Assembly: GCA_028455995.1 (NCBI GenBank)
Contig: JABELC010000001.1
Coordinates: forward strand, 3,770,501 to 3,834,500
Origin: Scleromitrula shiraiana
Lineage: Eukaryota > Ascomycota > Leotiomycetes > Helotiales > Sclerotiniaceae
Length of the DNA stretch: 64,000 nt
Reading direction: 5' to 3'
The position numbers and the translations under genes are program-made. The notes beneath the pieces are model-generated. The model had not been told where the DNA came from. It searched no databases and was given only the letters and a program-made list of their open reading frames with translations. Shown piece after piece: positions 22,191 through 30,963 of the stretch. Position 1 is the stretch's first letter, and each line of letters begins with the position of its first letter.

Positions 22191-24341
22191 TCAGTGTATA
22201 GCAAAGATGTCGACGCTTAAGAATTCATTGGGGCGATAATCCCATGCATATGTATGCTCCGGCCACGCTTGACCAATATATGTACAGTGGTAAACCTCAT
22301 GTCCACGCGAACAGATTCCCATTTTCGCCTTTTCAATGACAGCTCGATCAAATACATCATAGTCGCCGCCTACTACCGGTCTCAAAAGCCCACAAGTTAT
22401 TTCCGATTCATCCCTGTCAAGCCCAAAACGTAACATAAAGTCGCCCTCTTTGGTTGATGGAGGTACAATGCCAACACGACCTGAGTGAAACCTGGCGAAC
22501 GTTCTATTGTTATGTAGATCCTTGATTGCGTTGTGCTTGGTTGCAACAATTATAGATATAAAAAGAGAACCTTTAGCTTTATAAAGGTTGAAATCAAGAG
22601 GTGCGACATATGAACGACCATCAAGAATATCGTCAAGTAAGCTTTGCAACTAATCGAATTCAGGCAGCTCAGAAAACATATCCAAAACACCTAGTTCTTG
22701 CCATAAATTCCAAGCCAGTTCAAAGGGAGTGTGATGATTCCGTGGGTAATCGTTCTGGAGAAGTTTTTTTTTAGCTTTTTCTGCATCTTCTCGATAGCCT
22801 TATTGCCCTCGCGCCAGAATAGCACCTTGTTTGTCTTTTCGACAATATCCAACTGAAAATCCTTACAATGAAACGATAAAATATTTGGGTCTACAGGTAG
22901 TAAGAAAGGAGGTCGTGGATCATCATCCTCAATGATATTCACCCTTCTTATGAAAAATCTCTGTGAAAATTTATTGTTGTTCTTAACAAAAGTACGGTGG
23001 AGATTCGCCTCTCTTTAGAGCATCTTCACTTTGACTCATATACGGTAGCCAGTAGAGATCTGGAAGACTTTCTCTACCTAGTGACCAGTCAGTCACCCAA
23101 GACGGAAGATTGCTTCTCTTTGAGGTCGAGTCTCCGACTTCAGATTGAAAGAGTATCTTCCAGAGGTCTATCAAAGATATGGAAGTAACTATGTAATTGG
23201 CTGCATCTAGAAATACCTCATCGACGCTTTTTGTGTAGTCAACTACTGGAATATATGCCTTGGGAACTTGACGCCAACCTTTCTCTCGAAACGGGTACGG
23301 AGGTGGAACATCAATTATAGCCAGATGGGCATATATTTTGTCTCGTGGGTCAGATGCTTTCGAATCTCGTCTAGAAACTAGAATACTCGAAAGAGATAGT
23401 CCAGAAGCTGCCAAGCTTCGCGCAGCGCGGGTTCGAACCCATTCTATACCTCCACCGACCAGGCTACGTTGAATGCTGGATCGAGCTTCGTTCATACTTT
23501 GCAATTGTTCCAGGCTATCAATCATATCATGCTCTGTTCAAAATTGACCTGGATCGTTGCATTCTAATGTTTTTAGGGCATCGGAGAACTATTGCCCAAC
23601 GATCTCCAAGGAAGACGCATTCGAAAGCTGTATGGAGCTTTATCTATGCTATGAGGTTGTTCCAGGTCATTAATCATGATTTCTTCACAACTATCTTGAA
23701 TCATTATATTCCGATGCTTTTGAGAATTCGAAAAACCATCGCATAACGATCTCCAAGAAAGACGCATTCCACCAATTTGAACAAATACATCTTTTGACAA
23801 AACAAGTCCCTGATACACCCAAACCGTAGTAAACCATGCTCGTGAAAGCACATCCGAAATCGCCGTCACGACATCGAGCTCTGCATCTGATTCTCTTCCT
23901 CGTACAGCCTCAAAGGAGCTTTTCGCCTAATCGGTAGAACATCCCAAGTAAGTCACTGTCCGCTGGGCATAGCTATATCTCTCTCATCAATCCAACCTGC
24001 TGGGCACGTTCGGGATAGTTACTTTGATCGATGCATATTGCATCTGCCCACAACCGAAGAGGTAACTTGTTGTCACGCAAGTGGAGTGGTGCAAGGCTTT
24101 CGGCCAGATTGCTCGTCACAAAAAATGTATAGCTATCAATGAAAATATCTTTACTATTTTCCGCATCGCCCCAGACGTAAGACAAGGCTGTATACGTATT
24201 ATATATATCCACACGACATTCTTCACGTGTCGTGTAAATCACAGTGGCATGGATAGACGAAGCCGAAGCTCCTGGATAAAGAACTAAGAGGCGAATGGAA
24301 TGGGCCAGTTGCAAGTCTTTATATTCGAACTTCTTTTTCAT
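22191..24341 (-). pseudogene. Decayed HET-domain (heterokaryon incompatibility) gene
   Basis: The N-terminal block (24341-23973) is a clear HET domain start: YTALSYVWGDAENSKDIFID, then LRLWADAICIDQSNYPERAQ. It ends at an in-frame TAG (23973-23975) where a one-base shift is needed to continue as YAQRTVTYLGCSTD, which itself meets a TAG at 23927-23929. Downstream fragments in different frames keep family features: SRAWFTTVWVYQG, KASDPRDKIYAHLAI, LPSWVTDWS and the late IVPPSTKEGD element. Another TAG interrupts the frame at 22650-22652. None of the breaks coincides with a usable intron; candidate GT-AG pairs are only about 30-38 bp. An imperfect 150 bp tandem duplication lies near 23505-23772. 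I read this as a non-functional copy. HET proteins act in allorecognition and programmed death of fused cells. Confidence 0.85.
23505..23772. repeat. Imperfect tandem duplication of about 150 bp inside the HET pseudogene
   Basis: A block starting TTGTTCCAGG at 23505 and running past AACGATCTCCAAG at 23598 recurs starting at 23659 and 23745, an offset of 147-154 bp. At the protein level two diverged versions of an MRLSWRSL / MRLPWRSL segment appear in series. The copies have diverged, so the duplication is not very recent. Confidence 0.75.
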
Positions 24342-24849
24342 CTTTAAGTTAGTATGTTCAAGTTAAGTTGAGTGGGCAAGACACCTGCGTAGCGCAGTAT
24401 GTTGAATTTTGCAAATTATACTCAACCATGCATGCGCACTGCTTACCTCGCAAGTGTTGTGGGGATGGGTATGTCGGGAGCCTGACACAATCTACCAAGG
24501 GGGGGGTTGCACTAATTCACGAACCACCCCCAAAATCGACGGATAAATTCATATTGAGATTTTGTTTTCGTAGCATCAAATATAGCAGAACAATACATGC
24601 ATGCTCCAATAGAACCACAGTATCAAACGACATGAACCTGAGTTCCATATATACGTACATCTTACAATAAGAAGGAGGTGTTTCCAGCCACAGTATTCAG
24701 AGTATTCACAATATCACATGAAACACGTACTCTACAAAATGAGGGACCATCCGTGTCTCTGTTCATCTATCTGTATGCACAATTGATCTCGATTATCTCA
24801 ATTTTAGTGGATTGGCAGGTTCCCAATATATCTATTTGTATCTGCGCTT

Positions 24850-25050
24850 TCTTCTTCTTCTTCTTCTTCTACTTCTTCTTCTTCTTCTTATCTGCCGTTC
24901 TTCTGCATGGCAATCTCGTTTTCCTATGTACTCCTTCTCCTTCTCCTTCTCCTTCTCCTTCTCCATTTCCATGACTCCCTCTCAAATCCAATATATTCCA
25001 TCCCATCCCATCTCATCCCATCCCATTCCATTCCATCCCATCCCACCCAT
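24850..25050. repeat. Cluster of three pyrimidine microsatellites: TTC, TTCTCC and ATCCC units
   Basis: TTC triplets run at 24850-24889 with one interruption, a TTCTCC hexamer array at 24933-24964, and degenerate ATCCC pentamers at 24998-25050. All are pyrimidine-rich on the plus strand. Confidence 0.9.
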
Positions 25051-25225
25051 CTATTCACCCATCCCTCCTCACACACAAACAAGTAAAGTAGGGTATCGAC
25101 GAAATATCTTTAAATCGATTTACGCACGCACAACCAAACTCGCAAAAAGCGCACCACAAAACAAGAGTATTGGAGAGAAGAGAATAACCGTGGCGAAAGA
25201 AAAGAGACAACAATAATCAAATGAC

Positions 25226-25248
25226 TAACTAAACTAAACTAAACTAAA
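25226..25248. repeat. ACTAA pentamer microsatellite
   Basis: About four and a half AACTA units just before a poly-A tract, downstream of the 25545-27773 gene. Confidence 0.85.
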
Positions 25249-25544
25249 AAATAAAAAAGATAAGGTATAATCGGGTTCAATTGTCTGACCCTCCCAAGTT
25301 TCCCTCCTTGCCCTGCACGCCCCAAAACTCCATTTCGCAATGCAATGCATACGTGAACAAACCAGCCCCTTTCTTTCTTCCCCCCCCGTCCCCCTTTATA
25401 CCCAAATCCCTCCCCCAATTCCAAACGACAAAAGAAAACGCGGGGAAAAAAAATCATAGACAGTCTGATTTTGTGTGAGTGGTGATGTGGGCTCGTACAA
25501 AAACACTCCTATCTTTGATCCTCGATGATCCTCGATGATTCATT

Positions 25545-27773
25545 TTACCGAGGATCATCTCTATCCCCCCCTATCGATTCTTCATCTTCGAAGTCATCTT
25601 CCGAGGGTACGGTCAGATGGCCCGCTTTGTGATGTTCAGCCGCGGCTTTTCTCGCCTCTCTCAATATACTTGCACCGATATCTGACATTCCCTCATTATC
25701 GTTTTCGTCCAACTCATCCGGGGGTGCGAGAACTCTGGGTGCAAGAGGAATATCGCTAATCCGAACCCGATAATCCAAGGCTTTCCTCCCTTCATTAATG
25801 AGCTCTTCGGTCCAGCCTAGGCATCTTTTGAGACTCTGATTCATTTTCTGACTATCCACGAGTAATTGTTGATGTTTCGCTAAATCGAGTTGTAATATTT
25901 TCTCATCTTTTTTGCGATGTTTCAAATCGTTTTCAGCGACCGCTCCAGGACTTAATGCACCGTCGTCTAGATCATCTTCTTCAGAAGTGTCGACATCCTC
26001 ATCATCCGGCTCTTCCGGCTCTTCCTCCTCTGCTTCGGAAATTTCTTTACTCATATCTGAAAGAGCTGTGACATCTGTTCCATCTATTGATAATGTTGAA
26101 CTCGGTACACGTGATGATGTCGTTGTTGCCATGGAGAATCGTCCTGATCGACTTAGTCGTTTATAACGTCGTAATTCGGCTGTCTGTTTCCTCATTTCTC
26201 GTTCCAATGTTCTATTTATAGCGGCCAGCGACGAATTAGTGATTTCCAGATCCAGAACTTTTCTCTCTCTTCGTGCATTGGATGCTAATTCATTCATCCG
26301 TTCTATTGAACCTCCTGCTCTTATAGGTTCCGATTCTTCCTTCTCAGATGCATTCGAGTCTGTATTATCGTCGTCGTTACTATCTTCTTCCTCTGGAATA
26401 TCTTCCGTGGCAATTATAGAAGCCGGGCTGGAGGGTTCTGTCAGCACGATTGGCGTTTGACTATCATTGGAGTAACCCCCAGATGAGATTTTCCTTGTTA
26501 AAACCAATTTCTCCATAGATGATCCATTACTTGTTGATCGACGATGTCCATGTCCAAAATCTCCACTGGTCCTCCTCGATTGTATACTACTTGAGGATTG
26601 CCCGCGTGCCCCGGGTTGTGGTCGAGGAAGAACTGGAGACGGAAGTGAAGGCACACTTCTGGCGGATGCCATGGAAGCATATTGTACCACTTTTTGTGGA
26701 GAACCAGGCCTTTGTGATGGAGACGAAGTAGCATTTGCTAACCGTGGCGAGGTAACTCGAGAACTGCTTGACACTACCGAGCTGGGTCGAGATGAAGGGA
26801 AATGTGGCGAGGGGGAAAGTTGTAATTCCGGTTTGCCATTTGCATGGAAGAATTTCGCATGACCTCTTTCTTCCCCAATCGATGATCCAACAGTAGATCC
26901 TCCTGAGCGAATAGGGGGTTCCTTCGGTATCTTATTCCCATTGGCGTAGAGGAATACGGATGACCTCTTTGAGGTTCCAGGTTTTGTCTGCTGCGAACTG
27001 TGATTTTCCCTGTCCGGCCTCGCATCACTTGCAAAAAAGAACTTGGAATCGGCGGGGGATGGTCCTGAACTTGCATGATTGAAATCTGATGTAGTAGGAC
27101 TGAATGCTACTGACTGTCGTTTTGGCATATCCTTATCTAAGCCAGATATTCCCAACCCAGCAGCATTTTGTATAGAATCATGATATAATCGTGGATTTTC
27201 GGATGGCGTCGGCGTTCCTAACGGTGTATTATTCGCACTTTCGAATCGAGTCCTGCGAGTACCTGATCTCCCCGTTACGTTACTGCTACTTAGGAATGCG
27301 GAACCTGGAGTTGATAAATCATCTCTCGTATTATTTAATGGTGTTATATTTTCCGAACGTGATTGCCTTGAAAGAGGTCTCGTTGAAAGTTTTGGAGTCA
27401 CTGGCAGTTTATTTCCTGCCTTCGCAGTTGCGCTTAAAGTCGGTCTCGGTGGTTGACCATTTTGCTTATCGTATGAAGGCATGTTTGGATTACTACTTTT
27501 GGCAGTTAATGGTGCAGAACCTTTCTGCGGTACAACTCGCATCATGGCATTGTGAACTCGCGATTGTAAATGATTTCGATAAGTCGATATAAGTGGGGGT
27601 ACAGTAAGTCTTGCAGGATTTATATGTAAAGGAGTGGGTTTTGTATTTGAAGGAGGTGGAGGAGGAGGAGGAGGAGGAGGAGGAGGCAGGAGAGGAGTAA
27701 TAGTTGTAGGGTGATGAGTACCGGTACATTTATTATTAGTAGTAGTGGTTTGATGATGGACCGGGACCCTCAT
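25545..27773 (-). CDS. Unrecognised, mostly disordered fungal protein with a coiled-coil segment
   Basis: One long open frame of 742 codons, without introns. Residues 1-460 are Ser/Pro/Thr-rich and presumably disordered, with many basic-Ser patches that look like phosphorylation targets. A run of 12 prolines at residues 30-41 is encoded by a GGA/CCT triplet repeat. About residues 480-545 form a charged, heptad-like helix (MNELASNARRERKVLDLEIT, then INRTLEREMRKQTAELRRYK). An acidic Glu/Asp stretch follows, then a second helical block (KILQLDLAKHQQLLVDSQKM, CLGWTEELINEGRKALDYRV). The true start may be Met77 (27545), which avoids the proline repeat. I do not recognise the family. The length of the open frame and the coiled coil argue that it is real. 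Confidence 0.75.
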   Translation of the reverse strand: MRVPVHHQTTTTNNKCTGTHHPTTITPLLPPPPPPPPPPPPSNTKPTPLHINPARLTVPPLISTYRNHLQSRVHNAMMRVVPQKGSAPLTAKSSNPNMPSYDKQNGQPPRPTLSATAKAGNKLPVTPKLSTRPLSRQSRSENITPLNNTRDDLSTPGSAFLSSSNVTGRSGTRRTRFESANNTPLGTPTPSENPRLYHDSIQNAAGLGISGLDKDMPKRQSVAFSPTTSDFNHASSGPSPADSKFFFASDARPDRENHSSQQTKPGTSKRSSVFLYANGNKIPKEPPIRSGGSTVGSSIGEERGHAKFFHANGKPELQLSPSPHFPSSRPSSVVSSSSRVTSPRLANATSSPSQRPGSPQKVVQYASMASARSVPSLPSPVLPRPQPGARGQSSSSIQSRRTSGDFGHGHRRSTSNGSSMEKLVLTRKISSGGYSNDSQTPIVLTEPSSPASIIATEDIPEEEDSNDDDNTDSNASEKEESEPIRAGGSIERMNELASNARRERKVLDLEITNSSLAAINRTLEREMRKQTAELRRYKRLSRSGRFSMATTTSSRVPSSTLSIDGTDVTALSDMSKEISEAEEEEPEEPDDEDVDTSEEDDLDDGALSPGAVAENDLKHRKKDEKILQLDLAKHQQLLVDSQKMNQSLKRCLGWTEELINEGRKALDYRVRISDIPLAPRVLAPPDELDENDNEGMSDIGASILREARKAAAEHHKAGHLTVPSEDDFEDEESIGGDRDDPR
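27656..27685. repeat. GGA triplet repeat (polyproline codons on the minus strand)
   Basis: Ten GGA/GGC-type triplets that encode prolines 30-41 of the minus-strand frame if translation begins at 27773. The repeat lies upstream of the alternative start Met77, so it may instead be leader sequence. Confidence 0.8.
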
Positions 27774-28284
27774 TGAATTTCTAGCGAATGGATAGTAGCA
27801 GGTATTTATTTATTAGACAATAGTACTCGAGTACATGTGGGTGGAAACTTTCAAAAAAGGAGTTATGGGATGGGAGTACTTTCATACTTATTTATTTATT
27901 TATTATACTGGATCTTTAAAGCTTCATTCAAAAATCATTCCACAATTCACTTCAAATAGATAAATAATAAGTACCTAATAAGTATGAAGTAATATTAAAT
28001 ATAAATTTATCTTGAAGATTGGATGAAGATATATATCTTTATAATCTTTCACCGTTACGTTAGATATCTATCTGTCTTACTATGATGGTTTAAAAGAAAA
28101 AGAAAAACTTCCCATATGTTTACAATATAACAGTCATTATTACAAAAACGTGGACAACGGATACAAACGGATACACCACGATGTGAAGACTCCTGGTGGG
28201 GTCTATTATCTATGATGATGCCTTTACTATTAGTATTATAGCGTCATACCACCAAAAAGAAACCTATATCAGGCCTTTTATAAT

Positions 28285-28340
28285 GTTTTCTTTTCTTTTG
28301 TTTTATTTTGTTTTGTTTTGCTTTGTTTTGTTTTGTTTTA
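28285..28340. repeat. TTTTG/TTTTC pentamer microsatellite
   Basis: Roughly eleven degenerate pentamers, mostly TTTTG, in the divergent intergenic region. Confidence 0.85.
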
Positions 28341-28805
28341 ATACAAATTATTACTCGTATGATCTTGGTGGATATCAGGACTCAGGAGAGAGAGATATAT
28401 AGATATCTGTTATGGTTTCCCAATCCTCATTCTTCAAAGGAATATATATAGAGATATCAATAACACATCTGGACATACTCATGCTCGAGATATGTTATTT
28501 GAACCCCTCATAACTCTATAATCTCTAAATATCAAAAGGAAGGCGGGAACGGGAAGATAACCATATTGGCGTCATTTTAGATCTGACATGTTTATATCCC
28601 TCGAGGATATACCCTGCTTTGAATCTGCAATGTTGTGTTGTCGCTTCTTTCCTGCCGTTTTGAAGTTTTTAGTTTCTAGTTTCTAGTTTCTATATTGTAG
28701 CTCGTGAAGATGCAAAGAAAAATCTGTAACGTTTTGTGACCGGTAATTCATGGAGAATGAGGAGTCATTTTGTAGTAACAACATTAGCTAAATTCTAGAA
28801 GATAG

Positions 28806-28840
28806 GCACTGTAGACAATGTAGACACTGTAGACACTGTC
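28806..28840. repeat. GTAGACACT short tandem repeat
   Basis: Three near-identical copies of a 12 bp unit (CACTGTAGACAA/C...) in tandem. Confidence 0.75.
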
Positions 28841-29075
28841 CAGTAGTAGTAAGCTCTTACATCACTTGGGGGGAGTGAGAGCATTTCTGAAGGAAAAGCC
28901 GGTTGGGTCCATTAGTGTGTTAGTGTATTAAAGGGCTGTGGTCTAAATTTATCGCACCGAGGCTTGTGTCGCAAAGTGCCAGAACTTCTAGAAAAAAAGT
29001 TCTTAAGAAAGATTATCAATCTTTAACAACATCACCAACAGAGGATACTTTATTCTAAATTCAGCAGCTATTATA

Positions 29076-30287
29076 ATGGTCCTTATAGGACTTGGGTTGC
29101 TGATAGCATCTGTTTCATTTTTATGCTATAGACATGCTCCTACATCATGGTTGACATTTCTAGGACGATTACAGCAAAGTATTCAAGGAGGCAATCGAGA
29201 AGATGGAACACCAACAATTCATATCGAGGACAACGGGGATGGGGATACGAGAGAAAAGGACGGAGGGCATGAAAGAAATGGCGGAAATGGGGGAGAAGAG
29301 GAAATCAAGGAGAAAGTACCTTCGATTTCAATAGGCGCAAAGCAAGAGAAGGATTCGGATATCAAACAACCTGCGACAGCGACCACAACAAGTATAGAAG
29401 TGACGGAGCCTCCAAAAGAAAGCAACACAAAAACGATTTCCCCAAAAGATGAAAAGATCACACAAACTCCATCAAAAATACCAACTCCACCACCAAGCAG
29501 AGCAGCACTCGACCGAGTTGCCATGCCACCACCCTCATTCTTCAAAACACCCCCAATCCCATCGCCCAAAAACCCAACTTCACCCACCACACCGCGCGCA
29601 AATGCCCACACCCCATCCGCAACCATTCCAAGCTTCAATCTAAATGCCTCAACGGAAGAGCCACCCGTTCCCTCCTTCCCGGCTGTTAATTCCGCCCAGC
29701 GCGCATCAGGAGGAACGAATCGACCCCCAAGATTAAATTCCCTCCCCACACCCCCCACATCCACCCTCCCCTTCCCATCCACCTCCCGATCTCCCCTCCC
29801 CAACCGCACCCCCCTTCCAAACCGCACCCCCGCCTCCCTATCCGCACCCACCTCCCTCGCCCCACCCCCAACGCACACCACCGTCCCCTCCAAACCCTCC
29901 AAAAAAGTGCTCCTCCCACCCAACCACTCCCCCCTCGACTGGGCGCGCCTAACCTCCAACCCTTCCTCAAATCTCCGCAACCTCCCCCCCTCAACCCCCT
30001 ACCTCCGCGTGCCGCCCTCCCTCCTCAAACAATACACGGGTCGCAAGGGAAAAGACGCGTGGACGGTTCTCGGCGGGAAGGTGTACAATATTACGCCGTA
30101 TATGCCGTATCATCCTGGGGGCGAACCGGAGCTGATGAGGTGCGCGGGGAGGGATGGGACGAGGTTGTTTGGGGAGGTGCATCCGTGGGTTAATTGGGAG
30201 GGGATGCTGGAGGCGTGTTTGGTGGGGATTGCGGTGGGGGAGGGGGAGGTGGAGGGGGCTGGGGGTGGGTTGGAGGATATGGATTGA
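29076..30287 (+). CDS. Membrane-anchored cytochrome b5-like heme-binding protein (Irc21/CYB5R4-type domain)
   Basis: Single exon, 403 residues. An N-terminal hydrophobic segment (VLIGLGLLIASVSFLCY, residues 2-18) should anchor it to a membrane. A long acidic then Pro/Ser/Thr-rich linker follows. Residues about 310-385 form a cytochrome b5 domain: LLKQYTGRKGKDAWTVLGGK, VYNITPYMPYHPGG with the first axial heme His, and FGEVHPWVNWEG with the second. The NITPYMPYHPGG form with ELMR after it resembles yeast Irc21 and the b5 domain of Ncb5or (CYB5R4) more than canonical Cyb5. The electron donor and acceptor are unknown; Irc21 has only loosely defined links to drug resistance and DNA damage. The sense strand changes from very C-rich to very G-rich within the gene. 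Confidence 0.88.
   Translation: MVLIGLGLLIASVSFLCYRHAPTSWLTFLGRLQQSIQGGNREDGTPTIHIEDNGDGDTREKDGGHERNGGNGGEEEIKEKVPSISIGAKQEKDSDIKQPATATTTSIEVTEPPKESNTKTISPKDEKITQTPSKIPTPPPSRAALDRVAMPPPSFFKTPPIPSPKNPTSPTTPRANAHTPSATIPSFNLNASTEEPPVPSFPAVNSAQRASGGTNRPPRLNSLPTPPTSTLPFPSTSRSPLPNRTPLPNRTPASLSAPTSLAPPPTHTTVPSKPSKKVLLPPNHSPLDWARLTSNPSSNLRNLPPSTPYLRVPPSLLKQYTGRKGKDAWTVLGGKVYNITPYMPYHPGGEPELMRCAGRDGTRLFGEVHPWVNWEGMLEACLVGIAVGEGEVEGAGGGLEDMD
30225..30280 (+). other. G-rich tract with G-quadruplex potential
   Basis: The coding strand near the end of the cytochrome b5 gene holds at least five runs of three to five G separated by 1-5 bases. This satisfies the usual G-quadruplex pattern. Whether it folds in DNA or mRNA is not known. 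Confidence 0.6.
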
Positions 30288-30657
30288 TTGGTTGGTTGTG
30301 GGGGATGTTCATATTTGGAGTGATAATATGAGTGTATATCTGCATATACATACTTGCATAGAATATGGCGTTTAATGATTGGTATAGATGGTACATACAG
30401 ATAAGATAGACTTGAGCTCGAACTTGCAATTTTAGGGATATAGACTATCTATATCTATATAGCGTGAGAAGACAAGTAACTTCTCTACCATAATTAGAAG
30501 ATGGCATAACTAAAAATATATACCACTATTGCTATTGCTACTACAATACATCACCACCAATCAACCAACCAGATAAATAAATAAAACAATAGAAATAAAC
30601 AACCCCGATACACATCCCTATCCCCATCCCCAACCCATTAAAGAAAACCAAACCCCC
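30288..30657. other. Convergent intergenic region
   Basis: About 370 bp of AT-rich sequence between the stops of the cytochrome b5 and Nbs1 genes, presumably both 3' UTRs. Nothing else is seen. Confidence 0.65.
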
Positions 30658-30928
30658 TCATCTAAATTTAAACCTATCCTCATCATCACTATCCTCACTC
30701 TCCTCCGCCCTCCCCCTCAAAATCTCCCTCCTACTCTTCTTCGCCGGCGGCGCCCCCCTCAACCTCGCGCTCTCCGCTGTCCGTTTATTCGCATTCGGCA
30801 CACTACTACTAGTACCACTTCTCCCTTGCGTACTTCTCCCTTGCGAAATATTCGGTGTTTTATCCGTAAGTCGTGATGTCCTGGATGATTGAGAGGGTTT
30901 GGATCTTGAGGAGCGGATTGGTTCTTCT

Positions 30929-30963
<35 letters not shown>

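Larger units (their letters stand above)
24342..25544. other. Intergenic region rich in simple repeats
   Basis: About 1.2 kb between the HET pseudogene start and the stop of the next minus-strand gene. Pyrimidine microsatellites (24850-25050) and an ACTAA repeat (25226-25248) occupy much of it. The plus-strand open frames here are translated repeats (runs of Phe/Ser/Leu) and are not called as genes. Confidence 0.7.
27774..29075. other. Divergent intergenic region with simple repeats
   Basis: About 1.3 kb upstream of both the coiled-coil gene and the cytochrome b5 gene. It contains a TTTTG array (28285-28340), a triple TAGTTTC repeat near 28670 and a GTAGACACT repeat (28806-28840). No coding region is supported. 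Confidence 0.7.

Noticed and set aside
23425..23450. GGTTCGAACCC-like T-loop sequence, suggesting a tRNA
   Set aside because: It lies inside the HET pseudogene coding frame (EWVRTRAARSLAA), and no acceptor stem, D-arm or anticodon arm fits around it.
24678..25216. Phe/Ser/Leu-rich ORFs on the plus strand
   Set aside because: They are translations of TTC, TTCTCC and ATCCC microsatellites.
29219..29980. 253-codon antisense ORF across the cytochrome b5 gene
   Set aside because: It is the mirror of a Pro/Thr-rich sense frame with strong base skew. The sense gene has a transmembrane start and a heme domain.
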